Shown one piece after another: positions 22,201 to 31,392 of a stretch of 64,000 nucleotides of DNA. The number at the start of each line of letters is the position of its first letter. Positions within the stretch are counted from its first letter, which is position 1. The position numbers and the translations under genes are program-made. The DNA is taken from the NCBI GenBank assembly GCA_013911885.1, contig JACESI010000007.1, positions 1 to 64,000 of the forward strand. The letters are read 5' to 3'. The stretch comes from Hyphomicrobiales bacterium (GTDB taxonomy: Bacteria; Pseudomonadota; Alphaproteobacteria; Rhizobiales; JACESI01). The notes beneath the pieces were generated by a model. The model had not been told where the DNA came from. It saw only the letters and a program-made list of their open reading frames with translations, and made no database searches.

Positions 22201-23028
22201 TCAGTTGACCGCGCCGATCCTGCGGAGCCTGTCCCATGCATAAACGACATAGGAGGCGGTAAATTCGTGTCCTCCCCCGTGCAGGCAGAATTCAAGGCGT
22301 TTTCCGTCCTTGTTCTCGGATGTCAGGCATTGAAGATCAAGCGGTGTCGAACGTTCCTCTCCCTTGAAGCCGCCCTGCATTGCATAGCGTTTGAGAACGT
22401 CGAACACATTGCCTTGACGGGTTGTCTCAATCGCGCGGCCCGTGAGCGGCACCACGTCATCTTTTGCGCCGTGGAAATGGATGACATTTGTCGGAGCTGA
22501 AGGGCAGCTTTCCGGGATCGGGGCCCAGAATGTGCCTGCCATCGGGGCGAAACCCGCAAATCTGTCGCCGCGCTCACAGGCAAGGGTCCAGGTTATCATG
22601 CCGCCTGCGGAAAAGCCGGTCATCATCAGCTGAGCAGGGTCGATCGGAAAGCGCTTCTCGAGATCCGCGATCACCGCGTCGAAATATTGAATTTCGACGA
22701 AATCTTCGGACGGATCCTGCGAGGGGGCGTTCGCGATCAACCAATCCGGCCCGGCGGATTTTACGGCGATGAGTGCCAGACCGAGATCTGAGACGGCCTT
22801 GAGGAGCGCCTCGTTCGCCATCACGCCGTCTGCGCTGCCGCGATAACCATGAGCGAAGATGACGGCGCCGACCGGGCTTTTACCGTCATGACCCTCTGGC
22901 ATTTTGACCCGGTAGAAGCGGTTGCCGATTTCGCAATTCGTGTCCTTGCCGCAGGCAAGGGCGGGGCTAGCCGAAACCATGATGGCAGCACACAGGAAAA
23001 ACACGATCGTTGGAAAAAGATGGCGCAT
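22201..23028 (-). CDS. secreted alpha/beta hydrolase, PHB depolymerase/LpqC type
   Basis: The 275-residue protein has a signal peptide (MRHLFPTIVFFLCAAIMVSA, cut after SPALA) and an alpha/beta hydrolase core: oxyanion region FAHGYRGSADG, nucleophile in MTGFSAGGMITW, acid in HGAKDDVVPL, and histidine in HGGGHEFTASY. The family includes polyhydroxybutyrate depolymerases and feruloyl-type esterases of the periplasm. AAGGAG lies before the ATG at 23028, which is preferred to an upstream start at 23073. Single gene; substrate unknown. The preceding gap 21987-22200 shows no gene. Confidence 0.8.
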   Translation of the reverse strand: MRHLFPTIVFFLCAAIMVSASPALACGKDTNCEIGNRFYRVKMPEGHDGKSPVGAVIFAHGYRGSADGVMANEALLKAVSDLGLALIAVKSAGPDWLIANAPSQDPSEDFVEIQYFDAVIADLEKRFPIDPAQLMMTGFSAGGMITWTLACERGDRFAGFAPMAGTFWAPIPESCPSAPTNVIHFHGAKDDVVPLTGRAIETTRQGNVFDVLKRYAMQGGFKGEERSTPLDLQCLTSENKDGKRLEFCLHGGGHEFTASYVVYAWDRLRRIGAVN

Positions 23029-23234
23029 CAGGAACTCCTTGGCGTTGTTTGAAAGATGAACCGGATCGCACAAAAACTCACTTCAATTGACTGTGACCGT
23101 TCATGTCTCGCCGCGTGTTCCGCGCTTCTTCCGCGGTGGCGGGGCGGGTCATTGCCGCAGGGCTTGCGCGGCGGCGGGGAACCTCTTAAACAAACCCGAA
23201 CCGACATCAGACCAGCACCAGCCCGGGATCATTC

Positions 23235-24890
23235 ATGGCGCGCGAATTCATCTATTTCATGCAAGGCCTCTCGAAAGCCTATACCGGCGGCAAGAAGGTG
23301 CTCGATAACATCCATCTTTCTTTCTATCCAGACGCGAAAATCGGTGTCCTCGGTCCGAACGGATCGGGCAAATCGACGCTTCTGAAGATCATGGCCGGTA
23401 TCGAGAAGGATTTCGTCGGCGAGGCCTGGGTCGCCAAAGGCGCGAGCGTCGGCTACCTGCCGCAGGAGCCGCAGCTTGATCCGACGAAGGATGTCATGGG
23501 CAATGTCATGGAAGGCGTTGCGAAGCAGCAGGCGATCCTCGACCGCTACAATGAGCTGATGATGAATTATTCCGACGAAACGGCGGATGAAGCTTCAAAG
23601 CTTCAGGACCAGATCGATGCGGAAAACCTCTGGGATCTTGAAAGCAAGGTCGAAATGGCGATGGATGCGCTGCGCTGCCCGCCATCGGATAGCGCGGTCG
23701 ACAATCTGTCGGGTGGGGAACGGCGGCGCGTCGCGCTTTGCAAGCTGCTTCTCTCGGAGCCGGATCTTCTTCTTCTCGATGAGCCGACCAACCACCTGGA
23801 TGCGGAAACCGTGGCATGGCTCGAAAAGCACCTGCGCGAATTCAAGGGCGCGGTTCTGATCATCACCCATGATCGTTATTTCCTCGACAATGTGACCGGC
23901 TGGATCCTCGAACTCGACCGTGGCAATGGTATTCCCTATGAGGGCAATTATTCGGCCTATCTTGATGCGAAATCGAAACGCATGCGCCAGGAAGGTCGCG
24001 AGGATGCCGCACGCCAGAAAGCGCTCGAACGTGAACGCGAGTGGATATCCTCAAGCCCGAAAGCGCGGCAGGCGAAATCCAAAGCCCGAATCAAGGCTTA
24101 TGACGAGCTTCTGAAACGCAACGAGGACCGCTCGCCGAACGAGGCGCAGATCATCATTCCGGCGGGTCCCCGTCTCGGCGATGTGGTGATCGAAGCCGAA
24201 GACCTGCGCAAGGGATATGGCAACAGGCTTCTGGTGGACGACCTTTCCTTCAAGCTGCCGCCGGGCGGCATTGTCGGTGTCATTGGCCCGAACGGGGCCG
24301 GTAAATCGACGCTGTTCAAAATGGTCACCGGGCAGGAACAGCCGGATGGCGGGACAATTCGTGTCGGTGAGACCGTGAAGCTCGGCTATGTCGACCAGAG
24401 CCGCGACGACATGGACCCGAAAAAGACCGTCTGGCAGGAAATCTCGGGCGGCAACGACATCATCCATCTGGGCAAGCGCGAAGTGAACAGCAGGGCTTAT
24501 TGCTCGAGTTTCAACTTCAAGGGCGGCGATCAGCAACAACCGGTCGGCACCCTGTCTGGCGGCCAGCGCAACCGCGTTCACCTCGCAAAAATGCTGAAGT
24601 CAGGCGCCAATGTTCTTCTTCTCGATGAGCCGACCAACGATCTCGATACTGAGACCCTTGGGGCGCTTGAAGATGCGCTCGAGGATTTCGCCGGTTGTGC
24701 CGTCGTCATCAGCCATGATCGCATGTTCCTCGACCGGCTCGCGACGCATATTCTGGCGTTTGAAGGCAACAGCCATGTCGAATGGTTCGAGGGTAACTTC
24801 CAGGATTATGAAGAAGACAAGAAGCGCCGCCTTGGCCCGGATGCGGTGGAAAACCCACGCCGGATAAAATATCAGCCGTTTACGCGCTGA
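23235..24890 (+). CDS. ettA: energy-dependent translational throttle protein EttA (ABC-F)
   Basis: The 551-residue soluble protein has two ABC domains: Walker [10 protein letters not shown], signature LSGGERRRV and Walker [13 protein letters not shown] in the first; [18 protein letters not shown] and [11 protein letters not shown] in the second. The start [20 protein letters not shown] and the end [10 protein letters not shown] are typical of EttA, as is the total length. EttA binds the ribosomal E site and tunes entry into elongation according to ATP/ADP. It is followed by a small membrane protein gene 10 bases downstream. Confidence 0.95.
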   Translation: MAREFIYFMQGLSKAYTGGKKVLDNIHLSFYPDAKIGVLGPNGSGKSTLLKIMAGIEKDFVGEAWVAKGASVGYLPQEPQLDPTKDVMGNVMEGVAKQQAILDRYNELMMNYSDETADEASKLQDQIDAENLWDLESKVEMAMDALRCPPSDSAVDNLSGGERRRVALCKLLLSEPDLLLLDEPTNHLDAETVAWLEKHLREFKGAVLIITHDRYFLDNVTGWILELDRGNGIPYEGNYSAYLDAKSKRMRQEGREDAARQKALEREREWISSSPKARQAKSKARIKAYDELLKRNEDRSPNEAQIIIPAGPRLGDVVIEAEDLRKGYGNRLLVDDLSFKLPPGGIVGVIGPNGAGKSTLFKMVTGQEQPDGGTIRVGETVKLGYVDQSRDDMDPKKTVWQEISGGNDIIHLGKREVNSRAYCSSFNFKGGDQQQPVGTLSGGQRNRVHLAKMLKSGANVLLLDEPTNDLDTETLGALEDALEDFAGCAVVISHDRMFLDRLATHILAFEGNSHVEWFEGNFQDYEEDKKRRLGPDAVENPRRIKYQPFTR

Positions 24891-24900
24891 GGAACCGGTC

Positions 24901-25320
24901 TTGACGCGCCCACACCGTCTTTTGTTCACCCTAACGGCCGCGGCAATTGCGCTTTCGGCAGCGTCAGTGTTTTATCCGGTGGACTGGCGCGGACCGGCAA
25001 TCGAAATCGGCGGGGTTCTGTTTTTCGGGGTGGCGCTGATGGTGCCGTTCATTCTTGTGTGGGTCTTCGGGCGTTTTTTGAAAACGGCGGCGATGATCTA
25101 TGCGCTGTGCGCGCTCAATGTCCTGCTGATGATGCTTTGGTGCGCCCTCTTCGGGGCCACCTTCTTCTGGAACACCAAGCCGGACGCGCAAGACGGGTTG
25201 ATCTTTGTCGTTGCGCCGCTTTATGGCATCGTCCTTGCTGTCGGTTTCGGCGGATTGATTTTTCTCGGCGACATTGCCCTTCGGGCATCGAAGCAAAAGC
25301 AAAGTCCTAGCGAATCGTGA
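24901..25320 (+). CDS. four-span membrane protein of unknown function
   Basis: The 139-residue product has four hydrophobic segments (about residues 8-24, 34-56, 63-85, 100-125). A TTG at 24901 is the most plausible start, 10 bases after ettA, giving the basic N-terminus TRPHRLLF. No family recognised. Its 3' end overlaps the convergent btaB gene by 14 bases. It is probably cotranscribed with ettA. Confidence 0.6.
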   Translation: MTRPHRLLFTLTAAAIALSAASVFYPVDWRGPAIEIGGVLFFGVALMVPFILVWVFGRFLKTAAMIYALCALNVLLMMLWCALFGATFFWNTKPDAQDGLIFVVAPLYGIVLAVGFGGLIFLGDIALRASKQKQSPSES

Positions 25321-25954
25321 CGGCCCATGCATAGCCGCGAAAAAGCGGCATGAAGCGTCCTTTTCTGCCCGCTTCCTCTGCCAGCGCCGAAAGCACTCCG
25401 GCAAGCGCCGGACGCGGTGTAACGTGAAATGCCGCAAGCCATTTCTGCAATCCGGCGCGGAAGAGTTGCGGCAGGTTTTCCTGCTGGCCGAAATCGACCA
25501 CATGCAGCGAGCCATCGGCCGCAAGGGCTTTCAGTCCCTGGCGAACAGCTTCTTCCCACGGCGGGATCATCGACAATGTATAGGAATAAAATACCCGGTT
25601 GACCGACGGCAGGGCAAACATGTCCATGGTCGAAAAAGCAGACGCATCGCCGACGGCAAGGGTGATACGGTCGGAAAGGTGGGCCTTTTCGACATTCGCG
25701 CGGGCGGTTGCAAGCATTTCCTCGGAAATATCGAAGCCATAAAACCTGGCCCAGGGGTAGCGGCGTGCTGCCTGAATGAGATTGCGGCCGGTGCCGCAGC
25801 CGACCTCAAGAACGCTGTCGCCGTCGTCTGGTTGCAATTCCTCGATGAGGCCGTCCCGCCCGAGGAGATAAAATTTCCGCGTGACATCATAAATATGGCG
25901 CTGGGATTTATAGATCCCGTCCATCAGGCCGGCGTGACCGGTGTCGATTGCCAA
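25307..25954 (-). CDS. btaB: BtaB, N-methyltransferase of betaine lipid (DGTS) synthesis
   Basis: The 215-residue protein has a class I SAM-binding fold with motif I SVLEVGCGTGRNLIQAA and is preceded by QRHIYDVTRKFYLLGRDGLI, characteristic of BtaB. It adds three methyl groups to diacylglyceryl-homoserine, giving the phosphorus-free lipid DGTS at the inner membrane. It starts 4 bases after the btaA stop. The pair lets the cell replace phospholipids when phosphate is scarce. Length and pairing match known bacterial BtaB proteins. Confidence 0.9.
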   Translation of the reverse strand: MAIDTGHAGLMDGIYKSQRHIYDVTRKFYLLGRDGLIEELQPDDGDSVLEVGCGTGRNLIQAARRYPWARFYGFDISEEMLATARANVEKAHLSDRITLAVGDASAFSTMDMFALPSVNRVFYSYTLSMIPPWEEAVRQGLKALAADGSLHVVDFGQQENLPQLFRAGLQKWLAAFHVTPRPALAGVLSALAEEAGRKGRFMPLFRGYAWAVTIR

Positions 25955-25958
25955 TGCC

Positions 25959-27272
25959 TTATGCCTGTTTCTTTATATAGAGGTGAAAACCGCCATAAAT
26001 TGCTGAACGGTCCTGCGCATTGAGGGCGAGGGATTCGGCCTCTTCGTAGGTCCACTGGTCGAGCGTTGTTTCATGGACGCGGCCCGGCAGGAGCGTCTCT
26101 TCGTCGGCGGTGCGGAAGATAACCCGTGCGCCGGGTTTTGCCGTCCGCGTGATCTCGTCCCAAAGCTCGTTGAGCTGCATGTCGGTCATCCAGTCCTGCG
26201 CGTCCAGAAGCACGAAGCCGTCCATGCTCTGACTGGCTTCTGCGCGCAGTTTTTCCGTCATGGAGATATTGCTGACCGAAACCCGGTGCGCATGCGCCTT
26301 GATCTTGTCAAAGTAGCGCGCCTGCAGATAAGGCGGCAACGGGCCGGCGCTGCCGGTGGAATCGCTGCCAGCCTGCGCAGGCGTCAGCGGGGCATAGCCA
26401 CGGCCAAAGGCCTGCCAGGCAAAATAATTGTCGGTCATCGAGAAGTGGCACGCCAGTTTTTCAAGGCGTTGTTTCAAGACCACCGCCATCTCGCCGCCGC
26501 CAGCAAGCGCATCATATTGCGCGGGCGGAATGCCGAGACCAAAGAGCGAGGATTTTTTCGATGTCACCCAGCGTATCAGCCTCTTGTCGAAAAGCGGGGC
26601 GAGGGAGCCTTCAAAAAACGAACGCTGTTCCTCAAGCGTCTTTGCCTTGGTGATGTCGGCAGGGTTGATTCCGTAAAGCTTCGCGGTGAAGTGTACGACC
26701 CCGATGAAATAACCAAGAAGCCCGTGATGGTAAAGATCGCGTGAAAAAAGCGTAATCCGTTTTCTGAAGAAACGGTCGCGACCTTCCCAATAATCCTTGG
26801 TGGGCTGGTCGACTGCATCTTTGAGGAAGCGGTCATAGGTGCGCAGATTCGCCTTTTCATCGGCTTCACCGAAGAAGCGGTAGAATGTATCGTAATTGGG
26901 AAGCTTCTCTGCCGCCTTCAGCTTCAGGCGGGTGAGCGCGATATGCGCGGTGTTGAGATCAACCGCAATAATTTCCTTCGGATCCTGTGTCAGATAGGAA
27001 AGGACATTGCAGCCGCCGGATGCGATGGTCGCGATGCGCGATTGCGGCCCGATTTTCAGGGCTTTCATATCGACATCGGGATCTTCCCAGATCTGGGGAT
27101 AGACCAGGCCTTTGAACATCCAGGTAAAAAGGCGTTCTGAAAAGCCCGCGCGGCTTCCGGCCTTGTGTTGATAAACGGCTTTGCGCAGATGTTCGGCGCG
27201 ATCGCTGGCAACCGCCAGAGCGGCGTCTACCGTTGTTTTCTTGTTGTCGGAACCGGGTCTGGAAGCGGGCAT
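25959..27272 (-). CDS. btaA: BtaA, SAM:diacylglycerol 3-amino-3-carboxypropyltransferase
   Basis: The 437-residue protein is a DUF3419 member, with VYPQIWEDPDVDMKALKIGP, IATIASGGCNVLSYLTQDP (SAM-binding loop), IIAVDLNTAHIALTRLKLKA and the C-terminal GARVIFRTADEETLLPG. BtaA makes diacylglyceryl-homoserine, the first step of DGTS synthesis. ATG 27272 follows AAGGAC; ATG 27335 is an alternative start that would add a Pro-rich 21-residue leader. A Pho box lies about 130 bases upstream, in keeping with phosphate-starvation induction. Operon: btaA-btaB. Confidence 0.93.
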   Translation of the reverse strand: MPASRPGSDNKKTTVDAALAVASDRAEHLRKAVYQHKAGSRAGFSERLFTWMFKGLVYPQIWEDPDVDMKALKIGPQSRIATIASGGCNVLSYLTQDPKEIIAVDLNTAHIALTRLKLKAAEKLPNYDTFYRFFGEADEKANLRTYDRFLKDAVDQPTKDYWEGRDRFFRKRITLFSRDLYHHGLLGYFIGVVHFTAKLYGINPADITKAKTLEEQRSFFEGSLAPLFDKRLIRWVTSKKSSLFGLGIPPAQYDALAGGGEMAVVLKQRLEKLACHFSMTDNYFAWQAFGRGYAPLTPAQAGSDSTGSAGPLPPYLQARYFDKIKAHAHRVSVSNISMTEKLRAEASQSMDGFVLLDAQDWMTDMQLNELWDEITRTAKPGARVIFRTADEETLLPGRVHETTLDQWTYEEAESLALNAQDRSAIYGGFHLYIKKQA

Positions 27273-27402
27273 CCGTCTGTCCTTGGTGCGTGGCTCGGGA
27301 ATGGGTGGCTTGGGCTCAATCGGCTCATGCCTCATGAAATTTGTTATAGGCTGGTTCGACGCAATTTGAAACAATCCGATCGCGATCGGCTAGGCTTCGA
27401 TC

Positions 27403-27420
27403 ATGACAGTTTAACGACAT
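27403..27420 (-). promoter_or_regulatory. Pho box upstream of btaAB
   Basis: On the minus strand the sequence is ATGTCGT-TAAA-CTGTCAT, two 7-mers 11 bases apart. The second matches the PhoB half-site CTGTCAT fully and the first matches at 5 of 7 positions. It points toward btaA. DGTS synthesis is known to be PhoB-controlled in rhizobia, so the match fits the biology. Confidence 0.7.
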
Positions 27421-27586
27421 AAATGGGTTTCGCGCGTTTTTCTACACGGAAAGCATGGTTAACAAAGCTTTGATCCAAGCCGCGGAATTTAGTTGAATTT
27501 TGGCACAAAGTTTCGGCGCGATGTTGGAGTGATGTCAACATCTGCATGCTAGCGTTGTTTCATCGGGTTCATCAGGCAGGTGTTTC

Positions 27587-28690
27587 ATGCTGGATACTAT
27601 GGAAAACAAGAACGACGTGCTCGCGGCTCTGCGCGGACTTGCAAGTCAGCAGGCGTCGAAAGAAAAATTGTTCGGCCTCGTCTTTGATCTGTTTCAGACT
27701 TCGGCTGACAGGGGGTCGCCGGATCAGGTCGATATGTGCGAGGACGTGCTCACGCAGTTGATCAGCCTCGTTGAGATCGAGGCTCGTGTGCGGATTTCAG
27801 AGCGGCTTGCCGATCTTGAAACCGCGCCGCGCCGGGTTGTTCAATATCTCGCGATGGAACCCATTCAGGTGGCGCAGCCGGTGCTTTGCAAGTCGCCCGT
27901 GCTTCTCGATGAAGATTTGCTGGCCGTTGTGCGCCAATGCGGGCCACATCATCTGGAGGCGATTGCCGAGCGCAAGACCGTAAGCGTTGCCGTGACCAAT
28001 GAGTTGATGCGCGTCGGCACGATCGAGGTTTGGGAGCGGCTTGCCCACAATTATGGCGCAGAGCTCGCCGACCGCTCGGTCACCTTCCTCGCAAACCGCG
28101 CTCGCGAGAACAAAAAGATCCAGATGGGGCTGCTGGAACGGCCCAACCTGCCTGAAAGCGTCATCACGCGCCTTGTTTCGGAAGCAAGTGATTCGGTGCG
28201 CGAACAGCTTGCGAAAGCCGGACGCAAAGACCTTCTCGCCCATTTCGACCGTGCAAAAGCCGTTGCCCAGAAGCGCGTTCTTTCGATGTCGAGCATTCTC
28301 GGCTTTGAATATGACACGGCGTTTCAGGTGGTCCTTCAGCATGAGCAAGTTAAAAAGCTCACACATCAGGATATTCTTGATGCCGCGCGTCAGGATAATT
28401 TTCCTCGCGTATGCGGAATTTTCTCGCGAATTTCCGGGCTGCCGCTCGAAGATGCGGTTCACTGGCTTTCGCGCCGCGAGGTTGACCCGGCGATTGTCGC
28501 TTTCAAGGCGCTGGATTTTGACATCGAGCTTGTCCGCGCGATGCTGAAAACCGGCCCATGGCGGCGTATCCTGACAGATCAGACACGGCTTCGCGCCATT
28601 CAGGCCCATTCAAACCTGAAACCGGAAGTCGCGAAACGTATTTTCCAGTCCCGCAATGCAAGCCTTTCTTCAGCCCGCGGACGCGCATGA
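27587..28690 (+). CDS. DUF2336 family protein
   Basis: The 367-residue helical protein shows the DUF2336 pattern of HEAT-like helices (SERLADLETAPRRVVQYLAM; ANRARENKKIQMGLLERPNLPESVITRLV; GLPLEDAVHWLSRREVDPAIVAFKALDF). The family is widespread in Alphaproteobacteria and has no settled function. A second start ATG lies 5 codons in (27599). A CtrA-like half site (ATGGTTAA, 27454-27461) is upstream. A second DUF2336-like gene lies 2.7 kb downstream; the two are not tandem copies. Confidence 0.8.
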   Translation: MLDTMENKNDVLAALRGLASQQASKEKLFGLVFDLFQTSADRGSPDQVDMCEDVLTQLISLVEIEARVRISERLADLETAPRRVVQYLAMEPIQVAQPVLCKSPVLLDEDLLAVVRQCGPHHLEAIAERKTVSVAVTNELMRVGTIEVWERLAHNYGAELADRSVTFLANRARENKKIQMGLLERPNLPESVITRLVSEASDSVREQLAKAGRKDLLAHFDRAKAVAQKRVLSMSSILGFEYDTAFQVVLQHEQVKKLTHQDILDAARQDNFPRVCGIFSRISGLPLEDAVHWLSRREVDPAIVAFKALDFDIELVRAMLKTGPWRRILTDQTRLRAIQAHSNLKPEVAKRIFQSRNASLSSARGRA

Positions 28691-28776
28691 GGGCGGTCAG
28701 GAGATCGGCCATTCAATCGGGCTGAGTATCAAGGCGGGACAAGCTTAAGCAGTCTTGCGACCTTTCTGAAATTCGT

Positions 28777-28792
28777 ATAAACATATCTTTAT
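28777..28792. promoter_or_regulatory. 16-bp palindrome, candidate site of the ArsR-methyltransferase regulator
   Basis: ATAAACATATCTTTAT is symmetric apart from one pair (ATAAA-C-ATAT-C-TTTAT) and lies 20 bases before the GTG of the ArsR-type gene. Its form resembles the ATAAAGATATCTTTAT-like operators reported for methionine-cycle regulators of this class (SahR/SamR). Autoregulation of the regulator-metF operon is therefore plausible. The link to that motif is from memory and not tested here. Confidence 0.55.
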
Positions 28793-28811
28793 ATGATTTT
28801 GGAGAGGCCAC

Positions 28812-29786
28812 GTGGACGCCACATCGCCTATGTCGTTTGAAGCACTCCTCGGCAGGCTTAAAGCCGCAAGCGAGGCAACGCGCCTGCGCCTTCTGGCGCT
28901 GCTTGCGCAGTGCGAACTCACGGTCAGCGATCTCACCCTCATTCTCGGCCAGAGCCAGCCGCGCATATCGCGTCATTTGAAGCTTCTGTGCGATGCAGGC
29001 GTGATCGAGCGTTTTCCGGAAGGGGCGTGGGTGTATTACCGGCTTGCCGATTCCGGCCCCGGCGCGATGCTCATTCGAACATTGATTGCCAATCTCGATA
29101 GCGGGGATCCGCAATTGTCGCGCGATCACGCCCGGTTGCAGCAGGTGCGTCAATCGCATGCTGATGCCGCAAACAGCTATTTCGATGCCAATGCCCGCGA
29201 ATGGGATGATGTGCGCTCGCGCCATGTGCCGGAGGATTCTGTTGAGGCAGCGATGCTGGCCGCCATCGCCGGCGAGCGTTTCCGCCATCATCTTGATGTT
29301 GGGACCGGAACAGGACGGATGATCGAGCTATTTTCCGGTTATGCCGAACGCGCGGTCGGCATTGATGCCAATCCGCGTATGCTGTCGGTTGCGCGCAACA
29401 AGCTCGCATCAAGTGCTGGTGTCATCCAGGTTCGTCAGGCGGATGTTTATAATATGACCCTCCAGAACGGCCTTCTTGCGTCGGAATATGATCTCGTGAC
29501 AATCCATCAGGTGCTGCATTATCTGGATGATCCGGCGCTCGCGCTGGCTGAGGTTGCGCGGGTGACGGCCCCGGGCGGGCGCTGGCTGATCGTCGACTTC
29601 GCGCCGCATTCGCTCGAATTCATGCGCACGGACTATGCCCATCGCCGGCTCGGTTTTGCCGATGAGCAAATGCTTGGCTGGATCGAGAATGTCGGTCTGA
29701 CGCCGCTTGAAACGATCAAACTCGATCCGGAAGCGCTGTCGGGTGAAAAACTGACGGTCAAACTGTGGACCGCCGTGAAAAACTGA
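28812..29786 (+). CDS. ArsR-type regulator fused to a SAM-dependent methyltransferase domain (SamR/SahR-like)
   Basis: The 324-residue protein has an N-terminal ArsR winged helix (about residues 8-85, LAQCELTVSDLTLILGQSQPRISRHLKLLCDAGVIERF) and a C-terminal class I methyltransferase fold with HHLDVGTGTGRMIELF and DLVTIHQVLHYLDDP. It lacks the metal-binding cysteines of ArsR. Such fusions sense SAM or SAH and control the methionine cycle. GGAG sits 7 bases before the GTG at 28812; an ATG at 28830 is the alternative. metF follows after 41 bases, and a palindrome lies just upstream. Confidence 0.85.
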   Translation: MDATSPMSFEALLGRLKAASEATRLRLLALLAQCELTVSDLTLILGQSQPRISRHLKLLCDAGVIERFPEGAWVYYRLADSGPGAMLIRTLIANLDSGDPQLSRDHARLQQVRQSHADAANSYFDANAREWDDVRSRHVPEDSVEAAMLAAIAGERFRHHLDVGTGTGRMIELFSGYAERAVGIDANPRMLSVARNKLASSAGVIQVRQADVYNMTLQNGLLASEYDLVTIHQVLHYLDDPALALAEVARVTAPGGRWLIVDFAPHSLEFMRTDYAHRRLGFADEQMLGWIENVGLTPLETIKLDPEALSGEKLTVKLWTAVKN

Positions 29787-29827
29787 CCTGCGAAAAGCGG
29801 GTCCGGAACAGGATGTGAAGGACGGAT

Positions 29828-30742
29828 ATGCCAAGAATTTATAGCAACAGAAACAAAATCGGGGACGACAGCGCGCCAATCAGCGTGTCTTTCGAGTTCT
29901 TTCCACCGCATAGCGAGCAGCAGGTCGAAATACTCTGGAACTCGGTCGAACGTCTGGCGCCGCTGGCGCCAACCTTTGTTTCAGTCACTTATGGCGCGGG
30001 CGGCACGACCCGCGACCGCACCCACAAGACAGTGAGCCGCATCGTCAAGGAAGCCAATCTGCGGGTGGCTGCGCATATCACCTGTGTCGGGGCGACCTGT
30101 TCGGAAATTGATTCGGTTCTTGATGCCTATCATGAGGCGGGGGTGACGGACATCGTCGCGCTTAGGGGGGACGCGCCGGATGGCGTGGGCGCTGCTTACC
30201 GCGCCCATCCGGGCGGCTATCAGCTCACCGCGGATCTTGTCAGCGCGATTAAGAAGCGCGGCCATTTCGAGGTGGCGGTCTCGGCCTATCCCGAAAAACA
30301 CCCGGAGAGCGCCGACATCTGGGCCGATATCGAGTTCCTGAAACGCAAGGTTGATGCGGGAGCCGACCGGGCAATTACTCAGTTCTTTTTCGACAATGAT
30401 GCCTTTGAAGTCTATCTGGAACGCGTGCGCCGCGCGGGGGTAACCATTCCGATCATTCCGGGCATTGTGCCAGTTCACAATTTCAAGCAGGTCGCAAATT
30501 TCGCCGCGCGCTGCGGCACCCATGTTCCGGCCTGGCTGCATCGACGTTTCGATGGTCTGGAAAACGATCCGGCGACCCGTCAGCTCGTCGCAGCCGCTGT
30601 TGCTGCCGAACAGGTGCTGGATCTTGTCGACCGGGGCATTTCCGATTTCCATTTTTATACGATGAACCGGGCTGATCTCGTATACGCCATTTGCCACATG
30701 CTCGGTGTTCGTGGCTCGGCGCTGGAGCAGGCCGCTGCTTAA
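29828..30742 (+). CDS. metF: methylenetetrahydrofolate reductase
   Basis: The 304-residue TIM-barrel flavoprotein carries the family marks VSFEFFPPHSEQQVEILWNS, FVSVTYGAGGTTRDRTH, THITCVG-like AAHITCVGATCSEID and IVALRGDAPDG. It reduces 5,10-methylene-THF to 5-methyl-THF for methionine synthesis. It is cotranscribed with the ArsR-methyltransferase gene, which probably regulates it, and is followed by a strong terminator. Full length. Confidence 0.95.
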   Translation: MPRIYSNRNKIGDDSAPISVSFEFFPPHSEQQVEILWNSVERLAPLAPTFVSVTYGAGGTTRDRTHKTVSRIVKEANLRVAAHITCVGATCSEIDSVLDAYHEAGVTDIVALRGDAPDGVGAAYRAHPGGYQLTADLVSAIKKRGHFEVAVSAYPEKHPESADIWADIEFLKRKVDAGADRAITQFFFDNDAFEVYLERVRRAGVTIPIIPGIVPVHNFKQVANFAARCGTHVPAWLHRRFDGLENDPATRQLVAAAVAAEQVLDLVDRGISDFHFYTMNRADLVYAICHMLGVRGSALEQAAA

Positions 30743-30785
30743 GCGCCGTCGGCGCGTTCTTCGCAGACGCGCAGAGCACGCGATT

Positions 30786-30819
30786 TCCACCGCACCTGAA
30801 ACTCCACCGCACCTGAAAC
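30786..30819. repeat. 17-bp tandem repeat after metF
   Basis: TCCACCGCACCTGAAAC is repeated head to tail at 30786-30802 and 30803-30819, between the metF stop and its terminator. No function is apparent; replication slippage is a sufficient explanation. Confidence 0.7.
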
Positions 30820-30828
30820 AAGGCAACA

Positions 30829-30858
30829 AAAAAGCCGGGGCTGATGACCCCGGCTTTT
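30829..30858 (+). terminator. Rho-independent terminator of the metF operon
   Basis: AAAAAGCCGGGG, a 7-base loop (CTGATGA) and CCCCGGCTTTTTC make a strong symmetric hairpin with U-tract in the plus direction. Because of its A-run it could also terminate minus-strand transcription. Confidence 0.88.
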
Positions 30859-30905
30859 TCCTGATTTGTGCACCCGTCTACAGATAGACCTGCGGGTTGG
30901 GACTT

Positions 30906-30983
30906 CTACATCACTCCGGCTACAACTGCTGCCACGAACAGAAATGCCGCAAAAGTTACAAGAGTACCAAATGAACGCTCCAT
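30906..30983 (-). CDS. possible 25-residue membrane peptide
   Basis: In the 650-base gap between metF and the DUF2336-like gene, the minus strand encodes MERSFGTLVTFAAFLFVAAV then VAGVM and a stop. A perfect GGAGG lies 4 bases before the ATG. One hydrophobic span with a short polar start suggests a small inner-membrane peptide. Families of this size are rarely annotated and I recognise none. The rest of the gap is AT-rich and holds the promoter of the next gene, including TTAACCAT at 31333-31340. Confidence 0.45.
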   Translation of the reverse strand: MERSFGTLVTFAAFLFVAAVVAGVM

Positions 30984-31392
30984 ATTGCCTCCGTCGTTCC
31001 CCTGAATGCCCTGTTTGAAGTTTCTTTCACTTCTGTGTCAACTTTGCGGATCCGAAATTTTATCCTGATTTAATCAATCGGTGCCGCACTAAAATAAAGT
31101 GTTCATCAAAATGTCCCTGTTGTCTAATCAAATTAATGCTGCGTCGCACTCAATGTGAGAAATAGTGTGCAAGGTCACGTATCAAGGCGATATGTTTATT
31201 CCAATACAGTCGCCATTTTATGCAGTCTAAAATGGGACCATTCGTATCAATAAGTGTTTTGTTCTGAAAAGCGGCGGAAGGCGGGCAATTCGCCGTTTCT
31301 TGAATTCGTCTTTAAAGTCAATAAATTAAAGATTAACCATAGCGTGATAGGGCTGAAAAGACGCGGCTTTAAAGCGGCCGGAGCGATGGTGC

